A stretch of DNA of 52,640 bases from Desulfuromonas sp. (GTDB taxonomy: Bacteria; Desulfobacterota; Desulfuromonadia; Desulfuromonadales; Geothermobacteraceae): positions 1 to 52,640 of the forward strand of contig PKUA01000027.1 of assembly GCA_002868905.1 (NCBI GenBank), written 5' to 3'. Below the pieces are notes generated by a model, which saw only the letters and a list, made by a program, of their open reading frames with translations, was not told the DNA's origin and made no database searches. Shown in pieces: positions 40,099 through 47,999 of this stretch (positions are counted from its first letter, which is position 1; every line of letters starts with the position of its first letter). Position numbers and translations under genes: made by a program.

Positions 40099-40997
40099 GG
40101 AGAAATGCGAACGAACCGGCGCAAGGAGACCAGACTGCCGAATAAGCCTAAAAAGGTCCCGGTCAATAGAAGGTAAACCTGGTAAGCCGCGGGAAGAAAA
40201 TGTATCTGGCCGACTCCGCTCGCCATAAACAGGGTTGCGAGTTGGCTGCGCAAGGCAAGGTGATAGAGCCCGAACGTGACCAGCAGGGCAAAAAGTCCCC
40301 CCACGAAACCCTGCAGCCCTCCCTCGAGAAGAAAGGGCGCCCTGACGAACCAGGGAGTCGCTCCGACCAGGGTCATGACCTCCAGCTCCTCGCGGCGTGC
40401 ATAAAGAGTCAGACGAATGGTGTTGGCTACGATGAACAACGCGGCAAACAACAGGAAACCACCCATGATGAAACCACCGACACGGAGTAGCGAAATGATC
40501 GCTCCATAGCGTTCGAGCCACTCCTGACCGTAACGCAAGTCCCTATAACGCGGTTGTTGCCTGAGCCGCTCAACCAACTGCTTCACCCCTGTTTCGGAGC
40601 GCATCTCCTCAGAGAGGTGAAGTTCGTAAGATGCCGGCAGGAAGTCAGAAGGCATTCCCTTGATCAGGTCCTCGTCCGCACCCAACCTCTGACGAAACGA
40701 GTTGCGCGCCTGTTCTGGCGAGATGTAGGCAACACTGACCACCGCCGGGTCGGCACGGAGCTTTTGAATATCCGCATTTCGTTCGGCAGCATCCGGCTTC
40801 GATGCAAGGTAGACAACAACCTGGACCTCTTCACTCCAGTGCCGGGTCACATCGGAGATGTTTTGCACCAGAACGGCAAAAAACGCCAACACGGCCAATG
40901 CGACAGTAACAGTCACGATGGAAGCCGACGTCAACATGGGACTCTGCCACATGTTACGAACGGCCCGAAGCAGGAAATAGAAGGTTTTTCGCAGCAT
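40095..40997 (-). CDS. ftsX: cell division protein FtsX
   Basis: The 300-residue membrane protein has the FtsX topology: an N-terminal cytoplasmic stretch, TM1 (about 22-45), a periplasmic loop of about 110 residues that would hold EnvC, and three C-terminal helices (about 175-290) with the conserved LEVMTLVGATPWFVRAPFLLEG. With FtsE it forms an ABC-type transmission complex that relays ATP hydrolysis to periplasmic amidase activation at the septum. It follows ftsE by 15 bases, and its stop overlaps the envC start by 4 bases. Confidence 0.95.
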   Translation of the reverse strand: MLRKTFYFLLRAVRNMWQSPMLTSASIVTVTVALAVLAFFAVLVQNISDVTRHWSEEVQVVVYLASKPDAAERNADIQKLRADPAVVSVAYISPEQARNSFRQRLGADEDLIKGMPSDFLPASYELHLSEEMRSETGVKQLVERLRQQPRYRDLRYGQEWLERYGAIISLLRVGGFIMGGFLLFAALFIVANTIRLTLYARREELEVMTLVGATPWFVRAPFLLEGGLQGFVGGLFALLVTFGLYHLALRSQLATLFMASGVGQIHFLPAAYQVYLLLTGTFLGLFGSLVSLRRFVRISP

Positions 40998-41012
40998 GAA
41001 TCGCTTTCCGGA

Positions 41013-41678
41013 TCAACTCTCGGTGTCAGCAGACAGTCGACCTGCCTCCAGGCTGACAATGCGACGAGGGAAACGTTGAATCATCTGCCGGTCATGGGTT
41101 GCAAGCAACACGGTCGTTCCCCGGGCATTGGCCGATTTGAACAGTTCCATGATCTCGAGCGTCACTTCAGGATCGAGGTTTCCGGTCGGCTCGTCGGCAA
41201 TCAGTAGTTGCGGTTCAATGACCAGAGCCCGTGCGATAGCGATGCGCTGCTGTTCTCCACCGGAGAGCTCCTTCGGAAACCGTTTAAGTTTATGTTCGAG
41301 TCCGACATGCTTGAGGACCTGGTAGACTTTGTTGCTCACCTCGTAGCGTTTCTTCCCCTGGACTTCAAGTGGGAACGCCACGTTTTCATAGATCGTACGG
41401 CTGTTGATCAGCTTGAAATCCTGGAAGACGACCCCGATTTTTCTCCTCATCAGGGCGATCTGACGATTGCCGAGTCGGCCAAGGTTTTGCCCTCCGATCA
41501 GGATCTGGCCGCGGGTCGGGACTTCAGCGGCAAACAACAGGCGCAGCAAGGTACTCTTTCCGGCGCCGGATGGGCCGGTGATATAGACGAAATCACCCTT
41601 CGGAACCGACAATGTCAGATCCCTCAAGGCATGGAGGTCTCGCCCGTAACTCTTGCTGAGATTGAACAGTTTGACCAC
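41013..41678 (-). CDS. ftsE: cell division ATP-binding protein FtsE
   Basis: The 221-residue ABC ATPase has Walker A GPSGAGKST (residues 35-43), signature LSGGEQQR, Walker B LLIADEPTGNLD and the switch His in LLATHD. FtsE proteins begin MVKLFNLSKSYG-like and drive FtsX. It lies 9 bases downstream of the second pseudopilin, so division genes may be transcribed from the secretion-system promoter. No other promoter was found in that short gap. Confidence 0.95.
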   Translation of the reverse strand: MVKLFNLSKSYGRDLHALRDLTLSVPKGDFVYITGPSGAGKSTLLRLLFAAEVPTRGQILIGGQNLGRLGNRQIALMRRKIGVVFQDFKLINSRTIYENVAFPLEVQGKKRYEVSNKVYQVLKHVGLEHKLKRFPKELSGGEQQRIAIARALVIEPQLLIADEPTGNLDPEVTLEIMELFKSANARGTTVLLATHDRQMIQRFPRRIVSLEAGRLSADTES

Positions 41679-41687
41679 GGGATCTCG

Positions 41688-42095
41688 TCACCAATCCTGG
41701 TAGGGGATGCCGTTCAAGCCGACGAGATCTGACCCGCTCCGAACATCGAAAATACCACCCTCGGCGAGTTCACCGTCGAGTGTTGGCTCCGGAGGTATCT
41801 CCTCCCATGTTTCCTTCGATTTGGTAAAGGGGTCGACCGGAATAGAACGGATGTAGTGTTTATCGACCAGGTCTTCCAGGGAATCGGGATACTTGGCGTT
41901 GTCGGCAAAGTGGGCATCAATAGCACTGCGCATCTGGTATAGGTCCTCCAGGAGAACCGTTTCCCTCGCCTTGATAGAATGCCGCTTAAAGCTCGGTACG
42001 GCAATCGCGGCAAGAATGCCAACGATACTCATGACGATCAGGACTTCAATCAGAGTGAATCCATGATTTTTACGCATATTTGAAATCAAAAGCAT
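41688..42095 (-). CDS. type II secretion pseudopilin, GspG-like (second)
   Basis: The 135-residue prepilin has a short leader ending NHG, the cleavage site G-FTLIEV and a hydrophobic helix LIVMSIVGILAAIAVPSF. A globular domain with the GspG-type signature GGIFDVRSGSDLVGLNGIPYQDW closes it. The E at +5 of the mature protein is present. The ATG at 42095 is supported by AGGG 8 bases upstream; an ATG at 42077 would give a shorter leader. It follows the first pseudopilin by 10 bases and directly precedes ftsE. It would form part of the pseudopilus that pushes substrates through the secretin. Confidence 0.9.
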   Translation of the reverse strand: MLLISNMRKNHGFTLIEVLIVMSIVGILAAIAVPSFKRHSIKARETVLLEDLYQMRSAIDAHFADNAKYPDSLEDLVDKHYIRSIPVDPFTKSKETWEEIPPEPTLDGELAEGGIFDVRSGSDLVGLNGIPYQDW

Positions 42096-42105
42096 TCGTC
42101 AAACC

Positions 42106-42591
42106 CTACCAGTCACGATAGTTTGTGCCATCAATGGCAACCCCGTCACTCTGAGTGTAGACATCATAAATATCGTCCCCCCCCCAGACGGTCGAGTCGG
42201 CGTCATCCTTATACGAGCGCAGCCCCCACCCTTCGTCATATTGGTCAAAAGGATCGCGGGGAATACGCCGCAGGTATTTCCGTTTATAAGGGTAGAGCCC
42301 CTTCCAGTCATCCCCTTCGATCAATTCCTCAAGGCTCTCGGGATAGCCTGTCTCGTTGATGGCTGCCTGGATTTTCTTCTCCTCGACTGCCCGATCAAAG
42401 TCGTCCTTGTAAGCATCGATCGCTGTGCGGATCTGACGCAACGACCTGCGCAACTCAATTTCCTTGTTACGCCTGACGGTCATCTCACTCAGCGGCATCA
42501 CCACAGAGGCCAGCACAGCAAGGATCGCCAGGGCGATCACCATTTCGAGCAGAGAGAGACCCGAATTATTGCGGTAGAGCCATCTCGGCAC
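42106..42591 (-). CDS. type II secretion pseudopilin, GspG-like (first)
   Basis: The 161-residue prepilin has a leader ending NNSG, the cleavage site G-LSLLEM and a hydrophobic helix (VIALAILAVLASVVMPL). A globular domain ends SDGVAIDGTNYRDW, like its neighbour. The GTG start at 42591 is preferred because GGAGG lies 8 bases upstream and it begins 1 base after the secretin stop; the longer frame to 42621 would overlap the secretin. A run of nine G (42177-42185) encodes W-G-G-D in frame. It probably builds the pseudopilus together with the second pseudopilin. Confidence 0.88.
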   Translation of the reverse strand: MPRWLYRNNSGLSLLEMVIALAILAVLASVVMPLSEMTVRRNKEIELRRSLRQIRTAIDAYKDDFDRAVEEKKIQAAINETGYPESLEELIEGDDWKGLYPYKRKYLRRIPRDPFDQYDEGWGLRSYKDDADSTVWGGDDIYDVYTQSDGVAIDGTNYRDW

Positions 42592-42592
42592 C

Positions 42593-45307
42593 TTACCTGA
42601 CCTCCACCACCATTCCTTCAACTTCGATATTCAACCTCTTTCCAGAGGGGGCGCGGAAATTCAATCGCTCAAGATCAACGGACGCCTCACCTTTCTGCTT
42701 GGACCGGAACACCAGGGTGTAGAGCACCCCGGAGCCACTGATTCCAGAACCGCCGGCCGCCTGCTTGTAACCGATGATCAGATTGCCCCTGGCAGGATTC
42801 GGGCTGGTGGTGAAGACCGCCGGGGTTCCATCCTGGCGAAGGAATCCACCCTCATCGGCACGTACGAACTCCAGTTTATCCTTGTCATACTTGACGAACA
42901 TAGGCGCGCTGAACAAGTTGGCGACCTCGGTCACCTCGACGCTCAAAACCACCTCTTCGCCGAGGCTGAGCAGACGACTGCCGCTGATAAAAACTCGTGA
43001 TTCGTCAAGTGCCGCAACCACCGGAGTCACCTCGAGCTGCTCCTCCGGAACCTCGGCCACCTCTTGTGGCGGCGGTTCCGGCGGGAGAAGGCGTCCCGGT
43101 TCGGGTTGGGACGGTTGTTGTGATTCATCCGGCTGAGAACTCACAACCATCCCGGTCTCTGGTTGCTCAGGCATTGTCGCAGGGGCCATATCGGGTGGAG
43201 GAATCTCGTCCGGCTGCTCAACCGTCGCAACTTGCCCAGGAGGCTCGATCGCAACAACCGCCGGTTCCGTCACTTTTGGTTTGGTCGTTTCAGAAGTCAT
43301 TTGCACCGATTGGACCGGCGGGGTCGGGACCGGCTGAACGGCAGGCTCGGTCGCGACGATAGCAGGCACAGGTCTTTCAGCGACCGTCACAACCGCCGGG
43401 GACAAGGTCGGATCAGCTGCGGCTCCCGGCTGGACCCGGGTCTTCAACAGGTTCTGCTCTGCGTCGAATCCACGGGCAAAGGCATCAAAGCTCGGTCCGG
43501 CCTTAAGGTTTTCTTCGCTGCCGGACCAAAGGCTCGCCTCGTCCTCGCGCGGCAGGTTGACCTGCTTAACGATATGCGGTGTGATTGAGAGGAGAATTTC
43601 GCGTTTATTTTTTGTCGAAGAATTATGAGAAAAGAATTTTCCGATAAGTGGCAAGTCCCCGAGAATAGGGATAGTAATATTCGTCGTTGTCTCATTATCC
43701 TGCAACAGGCCACCGAGAACGGTTCGCTCACCGTCCTTAAGTGTCAGTGCGGTCTGTGCATTGGTCGTTTGTATTTGCAGGGCAACCGAGCCATTAGCGG
43801 TTCTAACCTCACTCAATTTATCACTGACTTCGAGAGTAATCTTTGTCACAACACTGTCGTCAAGTTGGACTTCAGGTTCAACATCTAACTTCACTCCAAT
43901 ATCAACATACTGGATATTATCAGTCGATGTATCGCCGGTCGTGGTCACGGTAATAACCGGCTCCCGGGTTCCAACATGGATTTTAGCCTTTTCCTTGCTT
44001 TTTACCCGGATTTTTGGATTCGCCAGGACCTCGGCACTGGTCAAGGTTTTTGCGAATTCAAATGTGGCTGCCGGAAGAGTATAAAAGACGTCGAGATTAC
44101 TTATCCCGCTTACAAGGTTTTCAACCGGGCCTCCGGATTGGAGTCCAGAGGCAACAATTGCCTGGTTTTGCGTCGTAGTGGTCGTTGTATCGTCATCATT
44201 TTCAATCGTCACCACCTGTCCGTTTGAGAGACCAATCCCGATGGAGTAAGCACTAAGCCTTGTGCCAAGAGCTTGTACGTCAGTACCGCTTACGGAAACC
44301 AGTTCAATATCGAAAACTACTTCTGCCTGATCCCGGTCGGATGCTTCCAGAATCTGCTGCGCCAGCTTGATCACCTGGGGCGTATCGCGAATCACCAGAG
44401 CATTCAGCTCTTCGTGCACATAGATTTTACGCAACTGCAGCATGGTGCGAAGCAGGTTGACAGCCTTTTTCGCGTCGATATTCGAGAGGTAGAAGGTCTG
44501 GATCACCAGGTCTTCGTACTGCTTCTTTTTATCGCGCGAATCGGGGTAGACAATCACGGTCTGCGGGTTCAACACGCGCAAGGCCAGGGTATGCATATTG
44601 AGCAAAAGTTCGAGAGCCTGGGCGAAGGTCGCCCTCTCCAAAGAGAGCCGGACGGTCTCGTCCTCAACATCGGTATCAATGATAAAAGTAATCCCCGAAA
44701 GCTTGGAGAGGGTCTTGAACACCTCGCGCATCTGCGCGTCTTTGAACTGAATGGAGATCGGCTCGTTCGAGGCGACTTCCAGTTCGATTCCGTCGATGAT
44801 CGCCGACTTCCTGTCTTTCAAGTCAGCCAACAATTTCTGGGCACGGGCCTGGTCCGGATCGAGCAGCAGAGCCTGGTCGAGGTTTGCGCGAGCCTGGGCG
44901 TAACGGCGTTCCCGGATATAGTCCTTCGCCTCGACAACCAGTTTTTCGGCATCCAGTTTGTATTCAACCCTCTTTCGCTCCTGCAACGCCGTTTCGAGAC
45001 TCGGATCGAGAGCAATGACCTGGGAATATTCGGTCACCGCTTCTTTCAATCGCCCATTCTCCTTGGCCCGACGGGCAGTTTTCAGATGATCGAGAGCTGC
45101 CCGGCTTTTGGCGTCGAACAGCTTCATCCGAAGCTCCTGGCTGTCGGGTAATTCCTCCAATGCTTCCGTATACTGGTAGACCGCTTCGTCGTACCGGCCC
45201 TGACGCACCAGCTCTTCACCGGATTCAAACGCCGGGTGAACAATGCATCCGGTCAGAAGCAGGAGCGTCAACCCAAAAACCAGTTTAAAATTCGTCGTAA
45301 TTCTCAT
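42593..45307 (-). CDS. gspD: type II secretion secretin with C-terminal cohesin-like domain
   Basis: The 904-residue outer-membrane lipoprotein begins with a signal ending LLLTGC. A TPR-like region follows (about 20-165), then N-domains (about 180-350) and the secretin pore domain (about 380-590, with VLANPKIRVKSKEKAKIHVG and LKDGERTVLGGLL). A Pro/Glu/Val-rich linker (about 640-770) leads to a cohesin-like beta domain (last 133 residues: LGEEVVLSVEV, PMFVKYDKDKLEFV, LYTLVFRSKQKGEASV). The ATG at 45307 has AAGGG 8 bases upstream; a GTG at 45331 is an alternative. It forms the secretion pore. The extra domain may bind a partner; its role is unknown. Confidence 0.92.
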   Translation of the reverse strand: MRITTNFKLVFGLTLLLLTGCIVHPAFESGEELVRQGRYDEAVYQYTEALEELPDSQELRMKLFDAKSRAALDHLKTARRAKENGRLKEAVTEYSQVIALDPSLETALQERKRVEYKLDAEKLVVEAKDYIRERRYAQARANLDQALLLDPDQARAQKLLADLKDRKSAIIDGIELEVASNEPISIQFKDAQMREVFKTLSKLSGITFIIDTDVEDETVRLSLERATFAQALELLLNMHTLALRVLNPQTVIVYPDSRDKKKQYEDLVIQTFYLSNIDAKKAVNLLRTMLQLRKIYVHEELNALVIRDTPQVIKLAQQILEASDRDQAEVVFDIELVSVSGTDVQALGTRLSAYSIGIGLSNGQVVTIENDDDTTTTTTQNQAIVASGLQSGGPVENLVSGISNLDVFYTLPAATFEFAKTLTSAEVLANPKIRVKSKEKAKIHVGTREPVITVTTTGDTSTDNIQYVDIGVKLDVEPEVQLDDSVVTKITLEVSDKLSEVRTANGSVALQIQTTNAQTALTLKDGERTVLGGLLQDNETTTNITIPILGDLPLIGKFFSHNSSTKNKREILLSITPHIVKQVNLPREDEASLWSGSEENLKAGPSFDAFARGFDAEQNLLKTRVQPGAAADPTLSPAVVTVAERPVPAIVATEPAVQPVPTPPVQSVQMTSETTKPKVTEPAVVAIEPPGQVATVEQPDEIPPPDMAPATMPEQPETGMVVSSQPDESQQPSQPEPGRLLPPEPPPQEVAEVPEEQLEVTPVVAALDESRVFISGSRLLSLGEEVVLSVEVTEVANLFSAPMFVKYDKDKLEFVRADEGGFLRQDGTPAVFTTSPNPARGNLIIGYKQAAGGSGISGSGVLYTLVFRSKQKGEASVDLERLNFRAPSGKRLNIEVEGMVVEVR

Positions 45308-45373
45308 ATTCAAAACCCTTGTCAGCAACACATCATCGGTGGCAATTCATCAAAACAGGCCATTTCCCGATTA

Positions 45374-45958
45374 TCACTCGGTAGGCTTGGGTTGGCCGAG
45401 TCTCACACTGATCGGCGTATCGAATCCTTGTTCCTGAACCAACAGGAGACCATCCCTGATCTCGTGCGCTCGGAATTTATCCTCCGGGCCGAAACTTTCA
45501 CCGACCCGCACCACATAAAGTTCACTCCCCAAACCAAGAAATACGACAACCCGTTCCTCTTTCACCAATTGCCCGATGAGACGGAAGTTGGCACGTTGCG
45601 GCACGACCGGCTGAATTGCGGATGGCGGCGCAGGAACTTTCGGCTGTTCGACAATTGGCAGCGAAACAATGTCGGGCTCTGGCGTTATTGGCCTTTTTAC
45701 GACCTGTCTGGGGGGCGAATAGAAATTAAATATATCCCTCTTGAAAGTTACAGGCTCCTCATCTGAAACCGCGGGCAAATTAAAATTCAACCGACGAAAG
45801 GTCTTTACGGCAGTGGTTTGTCCCTGTCGTTCCTTGACTCCGGAACCGTTATTGCCAGATGTCACGCGTTGTTGCACCGGCGAATCAAGCCATGCGTAGA
45901 TAACCGCGGTAACAAGCAGTACCACCAAAATAAGGAGTATGCGTTTTTGCCGCATCAC
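45374..45958 (-). CDS. PilP/GspC-like inner membrane protein of the secretion system
   Basis: The 194-residue protein has one membrane helix (about 6-24), a Pro-rich linker (about 75-120, with PITPEPDIVSLP and PAPPSAIQP) and a small beta domain (about 122-170: FRLIGQLVKEERVVVFLGLGSELYVVRVGESF). This is the layout of PilP and of the GspC homology region, which connect the inner-membrane platform to the secretin. Its start overlaps the pilO stop by 4 bases, and the secretin gene follows after 66 bases. Position and layout support the call more than residue identity. Confidence 0.75.
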   Translation of the reverse strand: MMRQKRILLILVVLLVTAVIYAWLDSPVQQRVTSGNNGSGVKERQGQTTAVKTFRRLNFNLPAVSDEEPVTFKRDIFNFYSPPRQVVKRPITPEPDIVSLPIVEQPKVPAPPSAIQPVVPQRANFRLIGQLVKEERVVVFLGLGSELYVVRVGESFGPEDKFRAHEIRDGLLLVQEQGFDTPISVRLGQPKPTE

Positions 45959-46521
45959 GCCTTCCCCATTCGGAAAAATGTCGTCAAAGTTAACTTCAAA
46001 CTGACGACATCCTTCTCACCCCGACCGGACAGAGAAATACTGTCAACGACGATCAGGCGCTCAGAGCTCTCTATCAGGGACAGGAATTGTTTCAATTGGC
46101 GGTAACCTCCAGAAACATCAAAGCTGAGCTTGTAGCTCTGGAGGTTCAATCCATCAACATTCCCCTGCCCGTAGGAGATACTGCTGATATCCAAACCGAC
46201 CTTGTCAGCCAGGGAAAATATCTCACCGATCAACTGCTCAAAATTTTCCCGAAGCGGAACCATTTGACGAAACGTTTTCAGATCATCGCGACCCTGGCTG
46301 ACGATGGATATCTGGCTCCCTTCAGTTGCGGCCATTCGACGAGCCTGCCGTACCTGCTCCTGAAGTTCCATGAAACGTTGCTCAAGATGACCGACCTTCG
46401 GCAGGACCCGTTGGTTGGACCAGACAAATGAAACCACGACAGTGACAAGCAAGCCCAGGCAAAGGCAGGGGAACCAGCGATTCACCCGCCATACGGCTTT
46501 GAAACGCTCGACAACGCTCAT
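45955..46521 (-). CDS. pilO: PilO-like inner membrane platform protein
   Basis: The 188-residue protein has one N-terminal membrane helix (about 17-36), a coiled-coil stretch (HLEQRFMELQEQVRQARRM) and a C-terminal ferredoxin-like domain with LSFDVSGGYRQLKQFLSLIESSERLIVVDSISL, the typical PilO pattern. It pairs with PilN to form the platform that joins the cytoplasmic ring to the periplasm. It overlaps pilN and the next gene by 4 bases each, showing tight coupling. GspM is the equivalent name in type II systems. Confidence 0.85.
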   Translation of the reverse strand: MSVVERFKAVWRVNRWFPCLCLGLLVTVVVSFVWSNQRVLPKVGHLEQRFMELQEQVRQARRMAATEGSQISIVSQGRDDLKTFRQMVPLRENFEQLIGEIFSLADKVGLDISSISYGQGNVDGLNLQSYKLSFDVSGGYRQLKQFLSLIESSERLIVVDSISLSGRGEKDVVSLKLTLTTFFRMGKA

Positions 46522-47066
46522 TTCAAAGCCTCCTTGACGGTGATTGAGAAGTTGATTATATCATCGCTACCTCTGCCTTGGCCTCTTCCCTGCTTTTGAC
46601 TCTTCAGGAAATGATCCCGAAACGTTTCTGATTCACTCAAATCTTTCAAAAGTTCTCGAAGAGCAGCAACATCCCGTGCCTGGCCTGACAAACCGATTGT
46701 CTTCGCCTTGAAGTCGGGCTGAATTGAAATCAGGCGTATCCTGGGGCTGATGACCTCTTCAAGTTGGGAGAGAAGTTCGGTCCAGCGGTAGCGATCCTTT
46801 TCCAGGAGAAGTTTCGCCTGTTCGATACCGTCTGCCAGTTTTTCAATATCTACCAAGGATGTATTGGCACCGGCACGCTTACCTAGCTGGACCTCAAATT
46901 TTTCAATTTCATTCTCGAGATAGGTTTTCTGTCTGTTCCATTGCAGCAAATCGTAACCCTGCAAAACGAGCAAGCAGGTCAAGATCGCCGCAAGCAGACT
47001 ATACCCGAGTAGTAATGCCGGTCGATGTACGTATATCCGTCTGGAAAGATTGATTGCGACGCGCAT
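46518..47066 (-). CDS. pilN: PilN-like inner membrane platform protein
   Basis: The 182-residue protein begins with the NLS-type motif (AINLSRR) that in PilN binds PilM. It has one membrane helix (about 17-38), a coiled coil (WNRQKTYLENEIEKFEVQL) and a C-terminal domain with SPRIRLISIQPDFKAKTIGLSGQARDVAALRELLKDL. It is thus PilN, or the C-terminal half of a split GspL. Its stop overlaps the pilO start by 4 bases, and pilM lies 11 bases upstream. Confidence 0.87.
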   Translation of the reverse strand: MRVAINLSRRIYVHRPALLLGYSLLAAILTCLLVLQGYDLLQWNRQKTYLENEIEKFEVQLGKRAGANTSLVDIEKLADGIEQAKLLLEKDRYRWTELLSQLEEVISPRIRLISIQPDFKAKTIGLSGQARDVAALRELLKDLSESETFRDHFLKSQKQGRGQGRGSDDIINFSITVKEALK

Positions 47067-47077
47067 GAATTATAATC

Positions 47078-47998
47078 TCACATCATCTGCTCAGCGGCAC
47101 CTATTGCGCCGGTTAATCCACGTACCCTCCATGAGGGTAGGTTGAGCTTTCTAATCGCCATCTGTTCCACGCGCGGGTCCAGCACGATCACGCTTTTACT
47201 GAATAAACCCTGAACGGCTTCTGCAAGACCTTCCTGTTGTTCCCAGTCGCTGTGCAACAGGATACCGGCACGGGAAAGGTTTGGGAATTCCTCCTGCATG
47301 GCGGACAAAGACCGATTTATCTCCTGGAAAACTGCTTCCGGCTGCTGCTGTACTCGACGTTGCCGGAAAAACCGAAGCAGTTTTTCCTGGTAACACTGTA
47401 ATGACAATTCTCCACCTTCCAGCGCCACCAGCAATGTTGGCTCGGCAGTATCAAGCCGCCGGTGATAAAACTGACCTATGTGAAGAGGCTGAAAGGCAAT
47501 ATTCAAGCCATGGAGACCTGCACCTTCCAAGGCCGCCTCATACTGCTCCAGTACCGCTCCGGCCATGGCGGCAACAAGATAACGTTGACGACCATTTTCC
47601 AGTGTGTTCAGTCGCTGGAAATCGACCACCGCATCCTGGGATGGTCCTGGGAGACTGTTCTTCATCTGCCAACGAATCAGCTGCGCCCCTTCCTCCTTGT
47701 TTTTGAAGACGGTTTCGAATTCAGCAACGACAACTCTGGCACAACTGGCCGGGAGCGAAAGTGCGATTCGTTTTTCATGTCCCGCCAGGGGGGTAATGAC
47801 TTCCCGCAGACGGGCAATAAATCGAGCGACGTCCTTGATATTTGGTTGATAGGGTGACGGGTCCCATATGCCGTCAGAAAGGGTCAAGAGCCTCCCTCCC
47901 GCCAATTTCGACTGTCGACCATGGCGCAGCAGGGAAACAGCTCGTAATTCCCCGCCCGAGATGGCCAACCCGATATATTTTCGGCGGAACAAACTCAT
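47078..47998 (-). CDS. pilM: PilM-like actin-fold cytoplasmic protein
   Basis: The 306-residue protein starts LFRRKYIGLAISGGELRAVSLL, the actin-like first strand pattern of PilM. It has VALEGGELSLQCYQ as a second nucleotide-binding strand and a C-terminal GLTGAIGAAEQ. PilM binds PilN at the inner membrane and forms the cytoplasmic ring. The ATG at 47998 is 1 base after the gspE stop and has GGGG upstream; a TTG four codons earlier is an alternative. The sequence is diverged, so the call also rests on its place before pilN-pilO. Confidence 0.8.
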   Translation of the reverse strand: MSLFRRKYIGLAISGGELRAVSLLRHGRQSKLAGGRLLTLSDGIWDPSPYQPNIKDVARFIARLREVITPLAGHEKRIALSLPASCARVVVAEFETVFKNKEEGAQLIRWQMKNSLPGPSQDAVVDFQRLNTLENGRQRYLVAAMAGAVLEQYEAALEGAGLHGLNIAFQPLHIGQFYHRRLDTAEPTLLVALEGGELSLQCYQEKLLRFFRQRRVQQQPEAVFQEINRSLSAMQEEFPNLSRAGILLHSDWEQQEGLAEAVQGLFSKSVIVLDPRVEQMAIRKLNLPSWRVRGLTGAIGAAEQMM

Positions 47999-47999
47999 A

